From Proteles cristata cristata (lineage: Eukaryota > Chordata > Mammalia > Carnivora > Hyaenidae): 64,000 nt of DNA. The notes under the pieces are model-generated. The model had not been told where the DNA came from and did not search any database. It saw only the letters and a list, made by a program, of their open reading frames with translations. The position numbers and the translations under genes were made by a program. Below are positions 53,851-64,000 of this stretch, in pieces (position 1 is the stretch's first letter; every line of letters begins with the position of its first letter). The stretch lies in the NCBI GenBank assembly GCA_017311185.1, contig JAESUZ010002606.1, positions 310,001 to 374,000 of the forward strand, in the 5' to 3' direction.

Positions 53851-54504
53851 ATAGTATCTGGAAATCTGGTGGGAAGGACCTATGTGGTTGAAGAATTAAG
53901 GAGGGCCTGAGGAGAATGGGGCATATTCAGGTGGAAGCGGGAGGGGTGTCATGAGTATCATTAGCCACCCGTCACTAACATCATCCGCTGACTCTGCTGT
54001 GGGACTTCTTGCCTTAATCCTCGCGAGACTGCACAAAAGAGAAGAAACAAACAAAGTCGTTTCACTTGAAAGCTATTGAGGCAGAGTGTTATGACCCAAG
54101 GCACCCTTGATGGGCAGCTCATGTGGCAGAGTGCAGCACACAGGACTCTGGAGGGACTAGATGCAGAGAGCGCACAAGTGACCTTGGGCATAAGGCATGT
54201 AGCACCTGCAGCCTCAGCCTCGGCCTCGGCCACTGGGCAATGGACTTTACCCTTGATGTCAAAGCTGGGAAGCAAGGACATGGTCAGCTCCATGGGCTGC
54301 TTGGATAACTATAGCTCTTTTAAGAATACTCAGGAGACGGCCACTGGCTCCATGTCACATGCCCCCTCCCCACTCCCAGAGCCATTCTGGGAGGAAGTCA
54401 AAGAGGCCTATTTCACAACTGCTACTTTTGTTGCCACATTTTCTTCACTCTCCACTCCCATACCTGGCTGGTATGGCCCAGGAAGCAGACCACAAACATA
54501 TCTT
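53851..54504. other. unassigned unique sequence holding the longest open frame
   Basis: A 161-codon frame runs 54076-54561 (+). No domain, no flanking splice logic, and its last 19 codons lie in a MIR, so I do not call a gene. 54190-54240 has repeated 'gcctcagcctcggcctcggcc' text. Confidence 0.4.
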
Positions 54505-54645
54505 CCTCTCCATTATACAGAGGAGAAACTGAGGCCTGAGGAATTTGCGTCACTTGTGTAAATTAATACAATTAAAAAGTGTCAGGACTTGGATTAGAAT
54601 TTAGGTCTTCTTCATTTCAAAGCCCCTGCTTTTCCCACTCTCTTG
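54505..54645 (-). mobile_element. MIR, minus strand
   Basis: 'cattatacagaggagaaact', 'gaggcctgaggaatttgcgt', 'gtcaggacttggattagaat' match antisense MIR. Confidence 0.67.
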
Positions 54646-55726
54646 TTTATGCAACAAGCATGTGGTGAGTGCCTGCTCTGTATCAGGCACAGGAGGCAAC
54701 AGGAAATCACTATGATTCTCCCAAATGCACCTCATGCCCGGTGGCAGGGGCTGATAACTGTTCACCAAAATTCCTGGGCTGCCCTTCTTCCGGACTCAGA
54801 GCTGGCCTACATTTCCCATCTTACCTTGCAGTTAGGTCTCCAGCTTGATGAGTATGAGTGGAAATGACGAATGCGGCTCCCAGGCCCATAAAAACCTCCC
54901 TCTCATGTCTCTCTACCAACCTTAGGAGCCATGTGCGGAAAATGGCAGAGCTGTCTCCACTGATGAGGAACATGATTTGGCCTGTTACATGGACAAGAAA
55001 TCAATTTATACTGTGCTTGAAACATTATACATTTAGGGATTTATTTTTTCGTAGCACTAGCTATATCTTAATTGAAAGATACTCCCACATGAATACTGCC
55101 TAGAATGGTTTTCTTCGTACCAAAAAAAAGAAAAAAAAGAAAAAATGACAGAACAACTTTCCTCCTTTTTAAACTGCTTTCTAGAGACAACTCGGAAAAT
55201 CTAGCTGTGTTGTACGGAAAACAATCACCTGTTGGCTGAACGGACAACACCAGCATCTCACGAGAGAAAGCCTGCCTTGGTCCAGTGCCGCCCACAATGA
55301 GGGACAAGTCTTCCTAAGTATGGCTCTGTATTAACCATCCCACCTTGCAAAAAACCTGATGCTATGCCCTCCAAACTGGCCTCTATCAGTTATAACAAAG
55401 GTGACATCATCACCTCTCTCTGTCCCTCTTTTGTTTTACTTTCAGTTTGTTCAGATCTCAGGTTGGGAAGATGGCCACTTCTTATTGGACCCCTACAGAG
55501 ACCTTGAAGGTTATAATAGTCTCTGGACAAATCAGCCATCAAGGACTGATTGATTATATTATGGTGATTGTGTAAATAATCCTCACAACTGAAACAAGTG
55601 GTAAGCTATGATTATGTTTTGTTTCTAGTATAATTTTTTTCCTGAAGTGAATAAATGCCCTATTTTTGCTTTAAATATTTTTAGTTATCTACAAAGCTAT
55701 CATTATTTTGTCCGGCTGCTGGGATT
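54646..55726. other. unassigned, possibly an old LTR-like or DNA-repeat stretch at 54760-55080
   Basis: 'ctacatttcccatcttacct', 'tgcagttaggtctccagctt' and, further on, 'acatggacaagaaatcaatt' recall a common old dispersed repeat that I cannot name. The rest is unassigned, with an A-rich run near 55120-55145. Confidence 0.32.
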
Positions 55727-56003
55727 TCTCTGTCAGAGATTTTATTTATTTATTTATTTTTATTTTTTTAAACGTTTTTTATTTTATTTCTAGGAGAGAG
55801 AGAGAGAGAGACAGCGTGAGCAGGGGAGGGTCAGAGAGAGAGGGAGACATAGACTCCGAAACAGGCTCCAGGCTCTGAGCTGGCAGTCAGCACAGAGCCC
55901 GACACGGGGCTCAAACCCAGGAACCGCGAGATCATGACCTAAGCGAAAGTTGGACGCTCAACCGACTAAGCCACCCAGGAGCCCCTCTCTGTCAAAGATT
56001 TTA
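55727..56003 (-). mobile_element. CAN-SINE type A, minus strand
   Basis: The body is 55745-55985, TSD tctctgtcagagatttta and tctctgtcaaagatttta (one mismatch). Tail of TTTA units. Confidence 0.94.
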
Positions 56004-57135
56004 AAACAGTACAATAAAAGTCCTAGCCATAAAAGAAAAGTTGATAAATTACAAAACATTAAAATTAGGAACGTATGTTCATCAAATGGCATGATTAGAA
56101 GAATAAAAAGGAAAAGCACAGAATGGCAGGAGATATTTGTAATACAAGCATCCAAAGAAGGACTCATGTCTGGAATATATAAAGAACCCCAATGGATCAA
56201 TAAAAGAGAGCACAGTAAAAACAAGTGGGCAAAAGATTTCAATAGCACCTCACAAAAGAGGATTTCAAATAACTGTAGACACATCAGAAGGTCTTCATTA
56301 GTCATCATGAAAATATAAATTAACACCGCAGTGAGGTCCTACACATCTCCCAGAATGGTTAAAATTAAGAAGGCAGATAACCCATGTGATGTCTAGAATG
56401 TGGAGCAACGGGAACTCTTACACATTGTTGTTGGAAATGTAAATCTGTGCAACCATTTTGGATAACTGTATGTACTATGTATTAATGCTAAATTTACTCT
56501 GTGAATGAGAAACCCCACTCCTTGATGTACACCCAATAGAAACGAGTATATATACTCACAGAAGATGTGGACAAGAATATTCATAGTGGCACTATTCGTA
56601 ATAGTTAAAAATGGGAAACAAATGTCCATCAATAGTAGAATGGATAAACAGTGATGTACTCATAAAATACTATACATCAAGGAGAATGAACAAATTATTA
56701 CTATTTGCAACATCATGGATGAATCTCATAAAATGCATGAATGAATCTCAACAACATTGAATGAGAGAAAACTGATACAAAAAAGCACACAATATATTAT
56801 TCAATTTATATAAAGCTCAAAACCAGGCGACTGGCTGGCTTAGTTGGTAGAGCATGAAATTCTTGATCTTGGGGTTATGAGTTCAAGTGTAGAGCTTACA
56901 TAAAACAAAAACAAAAACACAACAGGCAAAACTCATTGATGGAGACAGTAGTTTAGTGGTTACCTTTGTTGGGAGGAAGAGGGCTTGAGCGAAACCTTCT
57001 AGGGTGCTGGTTATATTCTATTTCACAATCTGGATTCTGATTACACATTGTTTACTTTATCAAAATTCTTTGAGCTAAGCATTTATGATATGTGTACTTT
57101 TCTACATGTGTGTTATTCTATAATGAAAAAAATTT
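56004..57135 (+). mobile_element. ancient LINE-1 (L1M) ORF2 3' part and 3' UTR, plus strand
   Basis: Ordered sense landmarks: 'aaaagtcctagccataaaag', 'gacaagtgggcaaaagatt'-like text, 'acacattgttgttggaaatg', 'atgtccatcaatagtagaat', 'aacatcatggatgaatctca', 'agtagtttagtggttacctt', ending near a short A run at 57125. A type C SINE interrupts it at 56824-56920. No intact frame. Confidence 0.8.
56824..56920 (+). mobile_element. CAN-SINE type C, plus strand, inside an ancient L1
   Basis: 'ggctggcttagttggtagag', 'attcttgatcttggggttat', 'gagttcaagtgtagagctta'. The 'ccccacgttggg' part is deleted. Confidence 0.8.
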
Positions 57136-58539
57136 GAACCTGCCAGATCATGTAGACATACTGAACAAATGCTGAAGATTCTAGGAAATAAGATACTTCT
57201 GTGTAGAAAAGCTCCACAGTCCATGAATTCACCATTTTCTGTAGGAGTTGGTCTCTGGAAAGACAAATGGAAATTCCTATGTGTAGACTTCTCAGCGGTG
57301 GAAGGGCACCCAAGTCCAGCCACCTGTCTATACACCTGTAAAGGTTAATATTGAAGTAGAGGGGCCCAGAGTGGATATCAGTTATTTTTTGTCTGCCTAG
57401 AATCCCTTTCTGGGGGGCTGCCCCTGCTCAACCTGTCTGATGTGTTGTTTTGATGGGTTTAGTAACAGCATTCTGCCATCTACCTCCAACATAGAGGTCA
57501 ATGTTTGCTCTTTGCTTGGCCAATAACATTTTAATCCCAGGAACTTGCACTTTGAGCCAAGACATCCAGAAGTAGAAGGTGGTGAAGCTGCATTACCTGA
57601 ATGCAGAGCCATAGAAAGACAGTTCACAAGATCCTTCCACCAAGGTCCCTGAAACTGCTTTGCTTCTGGCCTCCAGAGGCCCGATGATCCAACAGATCCT
57701 TTTATTCTCTGACCTACCTTATATCCTCCCAATCAATTAATTTTTGCCCAGGTAAAAAGAATCTATTTCCATTACTTTCAACCAAAGAATTGGAAGAGCA
57801 TCAGATCCCCGAGCTGCAAGGTTTAGAACCTCACGACTATTGATTAACCCAGGGATTATTACACTGCACAGATAGAATTCACATTGGCCAAATTCACGGA
57901 ATTTGATGTATAAACCACGATATTAATTTATTACTTTATTCTGGCAGCTCTTCTTAGTTGAAGGACAAAACAATCATTTTACACAGAGCATTCATTTCAT
58001 CCTTAACATTTATTGAGTAAGCACTGCTTGTTAGGCATTAGGCCGAGCAAACAAAAGTGAAAGTGGGGGTTTTCAAAAATGTTTTCACAACCTTCGAACT
58101 ATGTAATGATGTGCTACTGTTTCTCACTTTACTTCTAAGGTGCTGTGTTCTTGATTTTTCTGAAATACCATTTATCTGGCCTCTGGTCAGCTGCCTTCAA
58201 TGCTGACCTTCGTCATCTATATACTGTCCAGAATATTTCCACCCTCCTCCTGCCAGCCCGCATCCCGAGACAAGGCTTCCGTAAAGCTCTTGTATCACAC
58301 TCTGGCACCTCACATTGTTCCTCCAGGGAACCTGGTTCCCAACCTTCACGTCAGTCTGGTTACCTCATAACTAGTTCTGTCTCTCTGATTTGTTTACCTG
58401 GATCCCACCTATGCCCCAGTTTGTAATTCTATGTGCCAATCTTCCCTTACATCAGCGCCCAGACCAGGGGTCATGAGGTCTCCTCATTCCAGAAGGGTGT
58501 TAGGATAAGGATCAGGTCTGACTGGCATTCAAAACTCTC
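57136..58539. other. unassigned, mostly unique
   Basis: 57985-58050 ('acatttattgagtaagcact', 'gttaggcattaggccgagca') is an old-repeat end of unclear family. Frames at 57102-57335 and 57397-57732 (-) have no domain. Confidence 0.35.
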
Positions 58540-58870
58540 CAACGTGTAGTGTATTTTCTTTACGTGAACATGCCACTCTAGCTGGAACAATTATTTCCTC
58601 GCTTGTTAATAGCAAATGCAGCATTTCCAACTCTCTGCTTTTGCTTGCATTGTTCTCTGCCCCAGGAATGCCCCCAGTTTCTCCCCTTCCATCCGAATCC
58701 CAGCCTCAAGCGCTCCATTAAGGCTCCCACAGATCCCTCAGTGTTTTACCCTCCCTGGTATCTCCTGCTTTGCCGGTCACTTTGCCATGCCTGCCTTAAT
58801 CTCTATGACCGGTTCTCAAGCATTTTGAAGGCAGTGACTGTATTTTGGACTTTCTTTTTTGTTAACTATA
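58540..58870 (+). mobile_element. LINE-2 3' region, plus strand
   Basis: 'acatgccactctagctggaa', 'cattgttctctgccccagga', 'ttaaggctcccacagatccc', 'ggcagtgactgtattttgg' match the ordered L2 3' text. Confidence 0.65.
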
Positions 58871-59030
58871 CATTTGAAGATATAAGTGCTGAGGTCCTAC
58901 TCTGTGAAGGGGACTTCACTGGGCATTGGGGGCATACAAAGTTATGTAAGACTTAGGTCCTGCATTCAAATAGTTACAGTTTGGTTGAGGACACTGTCCC
59001 TGTAGCCCATATGACTTGCAGTAACGATCT

Positions 59031-59418
59031 GTTTGTATTTAATTTATGACGTTGCCATAACAAGATACCACAGATTTGTTCAAGCCCAACAGATTAATTT
59101 TCTCACCAGTTCTGGAGGCTGGAAATCCAAGAACAAGGTGTGGTTTCTTCTGAGGTCTCTCTTCTTGGCTTGCAGGTGGTTGCCTTCTTGTTGCGTATTC
59201 ACATGGTTTTCCCTCTGCGTGCGTGTGCATCCTGGTATCTCTCTGTGTGTCTAAGTTTCCTCTTCTTATAAGGACACCAGTAAGATTGGATTAGTGCCTC
59301 ATTTTATCTTACTATCCCTTTAAAGGCCCTTTCTCCAAATTCAGCCACATTCTGAGGTAGTGGAGGTTAGGATTTCAACATACATATTTTGGGCGGGACA
59401 CAATTTAGCACTTAACTC
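59031..59418 (-). mobile_element. MLT1-like LTR (ERVL-MaLR), antisense
   Basis: The plus strand reads as the complement of a MaLR LTR: 'gttgccataacaagatacca', 'ttttctcaccagttctggag', 'gctggaaatccaagaacaag', 'ttcttataaggacaccagta', 'gccacattctgaggtagtgg', ending 'gggacacaatttagcactt'. It is an old non-autonomous retroviral-type LTR of about 390 bp. No partner LTR or internal genes recognised, so probably a solo LTR. Confidence 0.83.
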
Positions 59419-60734
59419 TGTTGAATGATTGGTTCATTGGAATCCTGTGGAATAATTTCTACCTTCTATAGTAGGCTGAACAGCTGTGGCAATTACCTGT
59501 GAGTTATTGGCTAACACATTTCCTGGATTTTTGGAGGCGTGTCAAGTATATTTCCTTTGGTTTCACAGTACAAAATACAATGTAAGACACAGAGAAGACT
59601 TATTTCCTGAAGTAATGAATAAAAGAGCATGATACCTGTATTTGATTTTCTAAAATTTAGAGGTGGAGTCTTATATGACCTGCAAGAAATTTCGGGGGTT
59701 ATAATCCCATATAGTACTCTCAGGCTGCAACCTCTTGGAACTTGGTTTTCTACTGTTGGTCCTCCATGTTATAAAATTTTCTTTGAGTCTTTTTTGTGGT
59801 TAAGTCTTGTCAAGAGGTTGGTCTGTTAGATATATGACCAGGGTGAGTGGTGGGTAGGTATTGGGAATAATTGCAGGCTGGTGAAGATGGTCATTGGCAT
59901 ATGGATTAGCTAAGGGCAGGTCTTGTGCAAGTGTGGCTGGCTCAGGAGTATGATGAGTTGAGGAGGGTAGAGAAAAAAGCAAGTAGCCACACCAGGGTTT
60001 GCTGAGGTCTGGGAGGCAAAGCTGGAAAAACAGTGCGTACAGTTCTGCTATAGAGCTGAACTGGACGGAGAAGCATCAGGCTAAGAACTGGTGGGGAAGA
60101 CGTTGCTCTGAAATCACGCAACATTGCTTTGCATACTCTTTCTTCCATCCAGCAAAGTAGCCTTTTTCAAACCGCACTGTTATTCTCTGAGCATCAATAT
60201 AAGCAACGTCCATGTACAGTCCCGATCATCAGTATACACAGGTGCAGCCACATGGGTTGCCTAGGCCTGGTCTGTTGGATTCTGTGCCACACCAGTTGTG
60301 AAATATTTTGAATATCACCCCTGTGCATATGAATAAGTTCTTTATCTTTTTTGGTAAAATTTCTGTCAAGAGCACCAGCTACTCTGCTATTCAGGGTCCT
60401 CATATAAAGATTTACATGATAAATTTCGCTTGGCATTCAGAACTCAGGATGATAAATAACTTTATGCTGTAGTGTACAGTTCCAATTAACATCAGCACTG
60501 AAGTCACGAGAACTATCAGTTTCTCTATATGGCAGTGACTACTGACAATTCATCGTGGTTTCCTGGATGTCACCCAGTACATCGGCCAAAGAGGCCAGAG
60601 TAGGCATCTGTGTTAGATTTTAACCTCCTTCTTGCCTCCTTTTTTTTTTTTCTCTCTTCTTCCTTTATTTGGACCAAAACTTTTGTCCCTCTGCTCTCTT
60701 GCTATTAAATGCATAAGTACAGCATTGGGAGGTT
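59419..60734. other. unassigned sequence right of the MaLR LTR
   Basis: If the LTR had kept its internal region, that would lie here on the minus strand. The small minus-strand frames (59800-60436) show no motif that I recognise. No SINE, L1 or MIR seen. Confidence 0.35.
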
Positions 60735-60900
60735 CCCTTGTCATTCATTCATTGATTGATTCCTCCAACAAATATTATAGAGTTCCTACTATGTGGTACT
60801 GGATGCAAATGGTGAGCAAAATGTGACATGGTTCTTGTCCTTGTAAAATATAGAATCAGGTAGTTAATGGCACAATAAACCAGGAAATCATGTCCCTACT
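60735..60900. mobile_element. possible old dispersed repeat fragment
   Basis: 'cattcattcattgattgatt', 'gagttcctactatgtggtac', 'tggttcttgtccttgtaaaa' is a familiar old-repeat phrase. Family not assigned. Confidence 0.35.
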
Positions 60901-61324
60901 TATGGCTTTCATCTCATCCCTGTCCACTTCCCTTAAAATGTGCTTGGTCAATAATTTTCCTTTTTGGCAACTACAGTCTTTTCTAATGAATGATCTTCTC
61001 CTCTGCCCATCACCACACCATATCTCCCTTCTACTGAAATGATAATCCTTTTGTCCCCATTTAAGTTCTTAATTACCATCTTCTCTCCCGTCAAGACACA
61101 TCACAAACAAGTTAGCCTTGACCTCCCTCTGCCCACTCACTTCTTAGCCAAATTGTAATCCTGCTTCCACCCCAACTTCTCTGGGTGCCTCTTTGTGCTA
61201 CCTCTGGTCAAGTGAGGGTTCGTCTTCCTCGTCATGCTGCCAGCCAGCAGCAGATAAGACCCTTTGAATCTGTTAAACCTTGTCCCTGAAAGCCTTCCCC
61301 TGACTCACCTCAGCAAAAATGCTT
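60901..61324. other. unassigned pyrimidine-rich sequence
   Basis: Reads like decayed old repeat without a secure landmark. Confidence 0.3.
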
Positions 61325-61420
61325 CCTGCAGGAAGTAACTACCTAGCTGTTTGGCCTTGGACAAGGCACTTAAGCTCTCCAGATCCCAGTTTCCTTACCT
61401 GTAATATGAGTAAGTCGTGC
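61325..61420 (+). mobile_element. MIR, plus strand, partial
   Basis: 'aactacctagctgtttggcc', 'ttggacaaggcacttaagct', 'cccagtttccttacctgtaa' are MIR core text. Confidence 0.68.
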
Positions 61421-62099
61421 CGAGATCTCTTCCGGCCTTGGAATTTGGTGGCTGTAGGAAAGTAGATGAAAAAAAAGCCAAAGGAAAGAGTGTCCCCAGT
61501 GTCTCCTGACCCTAGGGATGATAGGAAAGTAAGGAGATAGTGAACTCTCTGATAGCTCATGGAGAAAGGGTGCTAGGGGAGGGCAGTCAAGGGGATGCTA
61601 GAGGGCAGTGGTGAGGCTGGGCAATGAGAAAGAGCAGAGGGGCAAAATAAATTCTTTTGTGGAATCATAGCTATAACATCCACGGGACAAGAAGCTGTGT
61701 GCAGGCTCTGATCTTGTGGACCCAGGGTAAGCAGAAGTTGAAGTACATCCTTGACACATACTAGCTCCATGACCAGAAATACATCCTTGACACATACTAG
61801 CTCCATGATTGGAAACATATACATCTCCCTTCCCAAAATGAAGATAAACAGTACAAAAGCCTACTATTTTGGTTAGTTGAATACATGAAACTTTCCTGCT
61901 AGGAGGTGAGTGCTTCGAGGGCAGGGAGCCCATCTTTTCAGTCTTTATAGCTTGTCAGCTACTGTAGGAGGTATAGTTTGTTAAATCCTTAGATTTTATT
62001 TAGCTTCCTACTAAAGGGAAATTCTGAGAGTGACTCAGAATGATTAACACATTAGATTATTTTAGCACTGATGTTTGCACTTTATATATTCCACTTATA
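61421..62099. other. unassigned, with a 36-bp tandem duplication
   Basis: Apart from the duplication at 61744-61808 nothing is recognised. 61895-61930 ('ggtgagtgcttcgagggcag') may be an L2 scrap. Confidence 0.4.
61744..61808. repeat. tandem duplication, 36-bp period
   Basis: A 29-bp segment (tacatccttgacacatacta...) is repeated perfectly at 61744-61772 and 61780-61808, with a diverged 7-bp spacer. No element inside. Confidence 0.95.
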
Positions 62100-62265
62100 T
62101 GAAATCTTTCCTTACTTATTGTTGATTCATTTGTTATCTGTTTCTTCTACTATGTAAGCCTTTGAGGACAAGAATTGTTCCCCCTGCATCCCCAACACTA
62201 AGAATTATGCGTGGCACATCATGGGCTCTTTATAAATAACTATTGGATGATTGCGCCAATGAATC
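62100..62265 (+). mobile_element. LINE-2 3' end, plus strand
   Basis: 'tctactatgtaagcctttga', 'ggacaagaattgttccccct', 'gcatccccaacactaagaat', 'gcgtggcacatcatgggctc' and 'tttataaataactattggat' give the L2 terminal order. Confidence 0.72.
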
Positions 62266-63330
62266 TCTGGATATGATTTCTATTTACAATTCTTGTATTT
62301 GAAAACTTAGGGCCTGGCAACTTGGCCTTCAGAAGGGCCGAGGAGGTGGAGCTAGCAACTTCCCCCTCTCTGCTTTCTTATGCAGAGGAAACTCTGCCCA
62401 AGTGGCAGAGTTTGGGCAGCCCTTGAAGGTGGGAAGGAAAAACAAATGTATCCATCCCATCAAGCCAAGACAGTGGGACTTGAATCTGTCTGCTGCCCAG
62501 TGGTGAGTGGGAGTATAGGAAGACATGGCCAGCCCTACACGGTTGTCCAGGGGCTCCACAGAGAGGATTATTTCAGCAGGTCCTGCCTGCAGACTCCTTT
62601 GCAGGGCATGAATGGATACCACCATGAGCTCTCACCAATGTATCAACAACTGGTAGACCCCATCTTCATGGGAAAATTCATAGTCATCATTGGTCCGCAG
62701 AGATATTAAGAATGAATTGGTGTATCAATAGCTATTAGGTGCATCAGTGTATAAAGTGCGGAAGTGTGGGTTCTTCTGAAAGCCAAACCTAATGAAAAAC
62801 AAGTGCTGCGGGCTTTATTCTGGATGCAGAAGTCCCTGCCCTCAGTGAGCTCGCATGGTGGTGGAGTCCAAAACCTAACAATGGTGGAAAGGGTATATCA
62901 TTCCTAGTAACCATTCCCTTTGCTCTCAGAGAGGCTGATAGAACTCTGAAGAGGGTAAAGTTAATCTTCAGTGGTTTATGCTTTCCTTCTGTGGCACTTA
63001 CCTTTCTCAATGCCTCTACTTCCCTGAAATGGGAAGAGAACCATCTGCTTGACTGCATTCATGAGAAGTCTAAGGCTCATGCAATTTGTTCCTCTTCCTG
63101 TTAGTATTTGAATCCCAAAAGAAGATAAGTAACAATCATGTTCCTTGATTTGGTAACCTCTTTTGAGGAATAAAGTCTAAGGAAAGAATACAAAAGTAAG
63201 AGGGAGGAGAAAACACCCCACATTTGCAATATTAATGAATAATAAAATCAATACAATTGAATCCTATAACCCTTAAAAACCAAAAGGTTTGAGGCATATA
63301 TACAAGTTTATAAGAAATAATATTAAAGAG
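62266..63330. other. unassigned unique sequence
   Basis: No repeat recognised. Frames 62329-62709 on both strands are complementary shadows with no domain. Confidence 0.4.
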
Positions 63331-63535
63331 GAAAACTAGTGAGGTGCCTGGGTGGCTCAGTTGGTTAGGCGTCCAACTTCAGCTCAGGTCATGGTCTCAT
63401 GGGACATGGGTCCGAGGCCTGTGTTGGGCTCTGTGCTGATGGTGTGGAGCCTGCTTCAGATCCTCTGTCTCCCTCTTTCGCTGCCCTTCTCCCGTCTCAA
63501 AAATAGACATTAAAAAATATTGAAAAAGAAAACTA
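63331..63535 (+). mobile_element. CAN-SINE type B, plus strand
   Basis: The body is 63339-63527, 8-bp TSD gaaaacta. The CT block is shortened. Confidence 0.9.
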
Positions 63536-63624
63536 AAACACAAAATACTTTTGCACTGATTGTATGTCTGATTACTGATTTGTAAAAATATGAGAATTTT
63601 TATACGCTGATAAAGTGTTCTGTA

Positions 63625-63705
63625 TCACTAATCTGTGTCTAGCTCAGTGCCTTGTGTGTAATAGGTATTTAGCAATGTTTATTGAATGAGTGAAGGAACT
63701 GAAAG
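63625..63705 (+). mobile_element. LINE-2 3' end, plus strand
   Basis: 'gtctagctcagtgccttgtg', 'taataggtatttagcaatgt', 'ttattgaatgagtgaagg' match the last 80 bp of L2. Confidence 0.6.
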
Positions 63706-64000
63706 TAAATTTAGAGAAATGCTTGGAATTTATATTCATCAATTTCCTTTATTGTAAAGCTGCTTAACTGCATAACAAAAGAATTTTAAATAAGGTCATC
63801 TTTGAATTTCACTACGTGAAAAGAAAGTAAGGAAATACCAAATGTTAACAGTAGTGGTGTTTGAGTCTTGAGCTACAGGTAATTTCTATTTTCATTTATC
63901 AACTTCTCTGTATGTTCTCAGTTTTCTACAATAACCATAATCAAGGAGAAATGATTTGTTTAAAGGATCATCCCGAGATAGCAAATTACCAAAGGAATGA
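63706..64000. other. unassigned AT-rich sequence
   Basis: 63880-63945 ('ctgtatgttctcagttttct', 'acaataaccataatcaagg') may be an old L1 tail. Nothing else. Confidence 0.3.

Noticed and set aside
54076..54561. 161-codon open frame, the longest in the window
   Set aside because: No domain or signal recognised. Its end lies in an antisense MIR, there is no splice or promoter context, and another frame on the opposite strand covers the same DNA.

Overview
The window is a stretch of feliform (cat-lineage) carnivore nuclear DNA. The main evidence is about 50 copies of the tRNA-Lys-derived carnivore SINE (CAN-SINE, SINEC_Fc-like) on both strands, plus young LINE-1 3' ends of the carnivore type. I see no bacterial or viral gene organisation, no CpG island, and no open reading frame that I can defend as a protein-coding gene. 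The longest frames (161, 144 and 140 codons) lie in non-coding or repeat-derived DNA. The window looks intergenic or deeply intronic. Three short exon-like segments near the left edge (621-827, 1573-1627, 2673-2771) are the only candidates for genic sequence, and all are weak.

The SINEs fall into three recognisable forms, used as labels below. Type A (young, close to one another) reads 'ctgccagctcagagcctggagcctgtttcag' in pieces, has a tail beginning 'ctcctagaaataaataaaa', and carries 'ggttaagcgtccgactttcgcttaggtc' in pieces. Type B (intermediate) has 'gacagctcagagcctggagcctgcttcagattctg' in pieces and the tail 'ctcaaaaataaataaacatt'. Type C (oldest) is short, lacks the CT-rich region, and has 'gatcttggggttgtgagttcaag' followed by 'gagcttacttaaa'. 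Many copies keep target-site duplications (TSDs) of 9-19 bp, and these allow the order of nested insertions to be read.

Layout. 1-2790: mostly unique DNA with an L1 scrap and the three candidate exons. 2790-6070: dense SINE zone with an L1 inside a SINE and a pile-up of five SINEs. 6100-9430: a MIR, then an ancient plus-strand L1 interrupted by a SINE and by a small inverted (twin-primed) L1. 9450-14136: SINE clusters, including a three-SINE nest, and an ancient minus-strand L1. 14137-24400: repeat-poor, with MIR, L2 and L1 relics and few SINEs. 24400-31015: L1-dominated, including about 3.9 kb of decayed ORF2 on the minus strand. 31015-45580: scattered SINEs, a recent 84-bp-period tandem duplication, a large TTCC/TTTC array, and a 1-kb 5'-truncated L1 with an ORF2 remnant. 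45580-57135: unique DNA alternating with SINEs, a G-rich tract, a second large pyrimidine array and an ancient plus-strand L1. 57135-64000: repeat-poor, with L2 and MIR relics, an antisense MLT1-like (ERVL-MaLR) LTR and one SINE at the end.

The elements do not form a pathway. Their value is as a record of insertion history: ancient L1, L2, MIR and MaLR relics, then type C, B and A SINEs and carnivore L1s landing in older copies. Family names come from recognising consensus-like text by eye. A RepeatMasker run with the carnivore library would be needed to fix subfamilies and exact edges. Edges without a stated TSD may be off by 5-40 bp.
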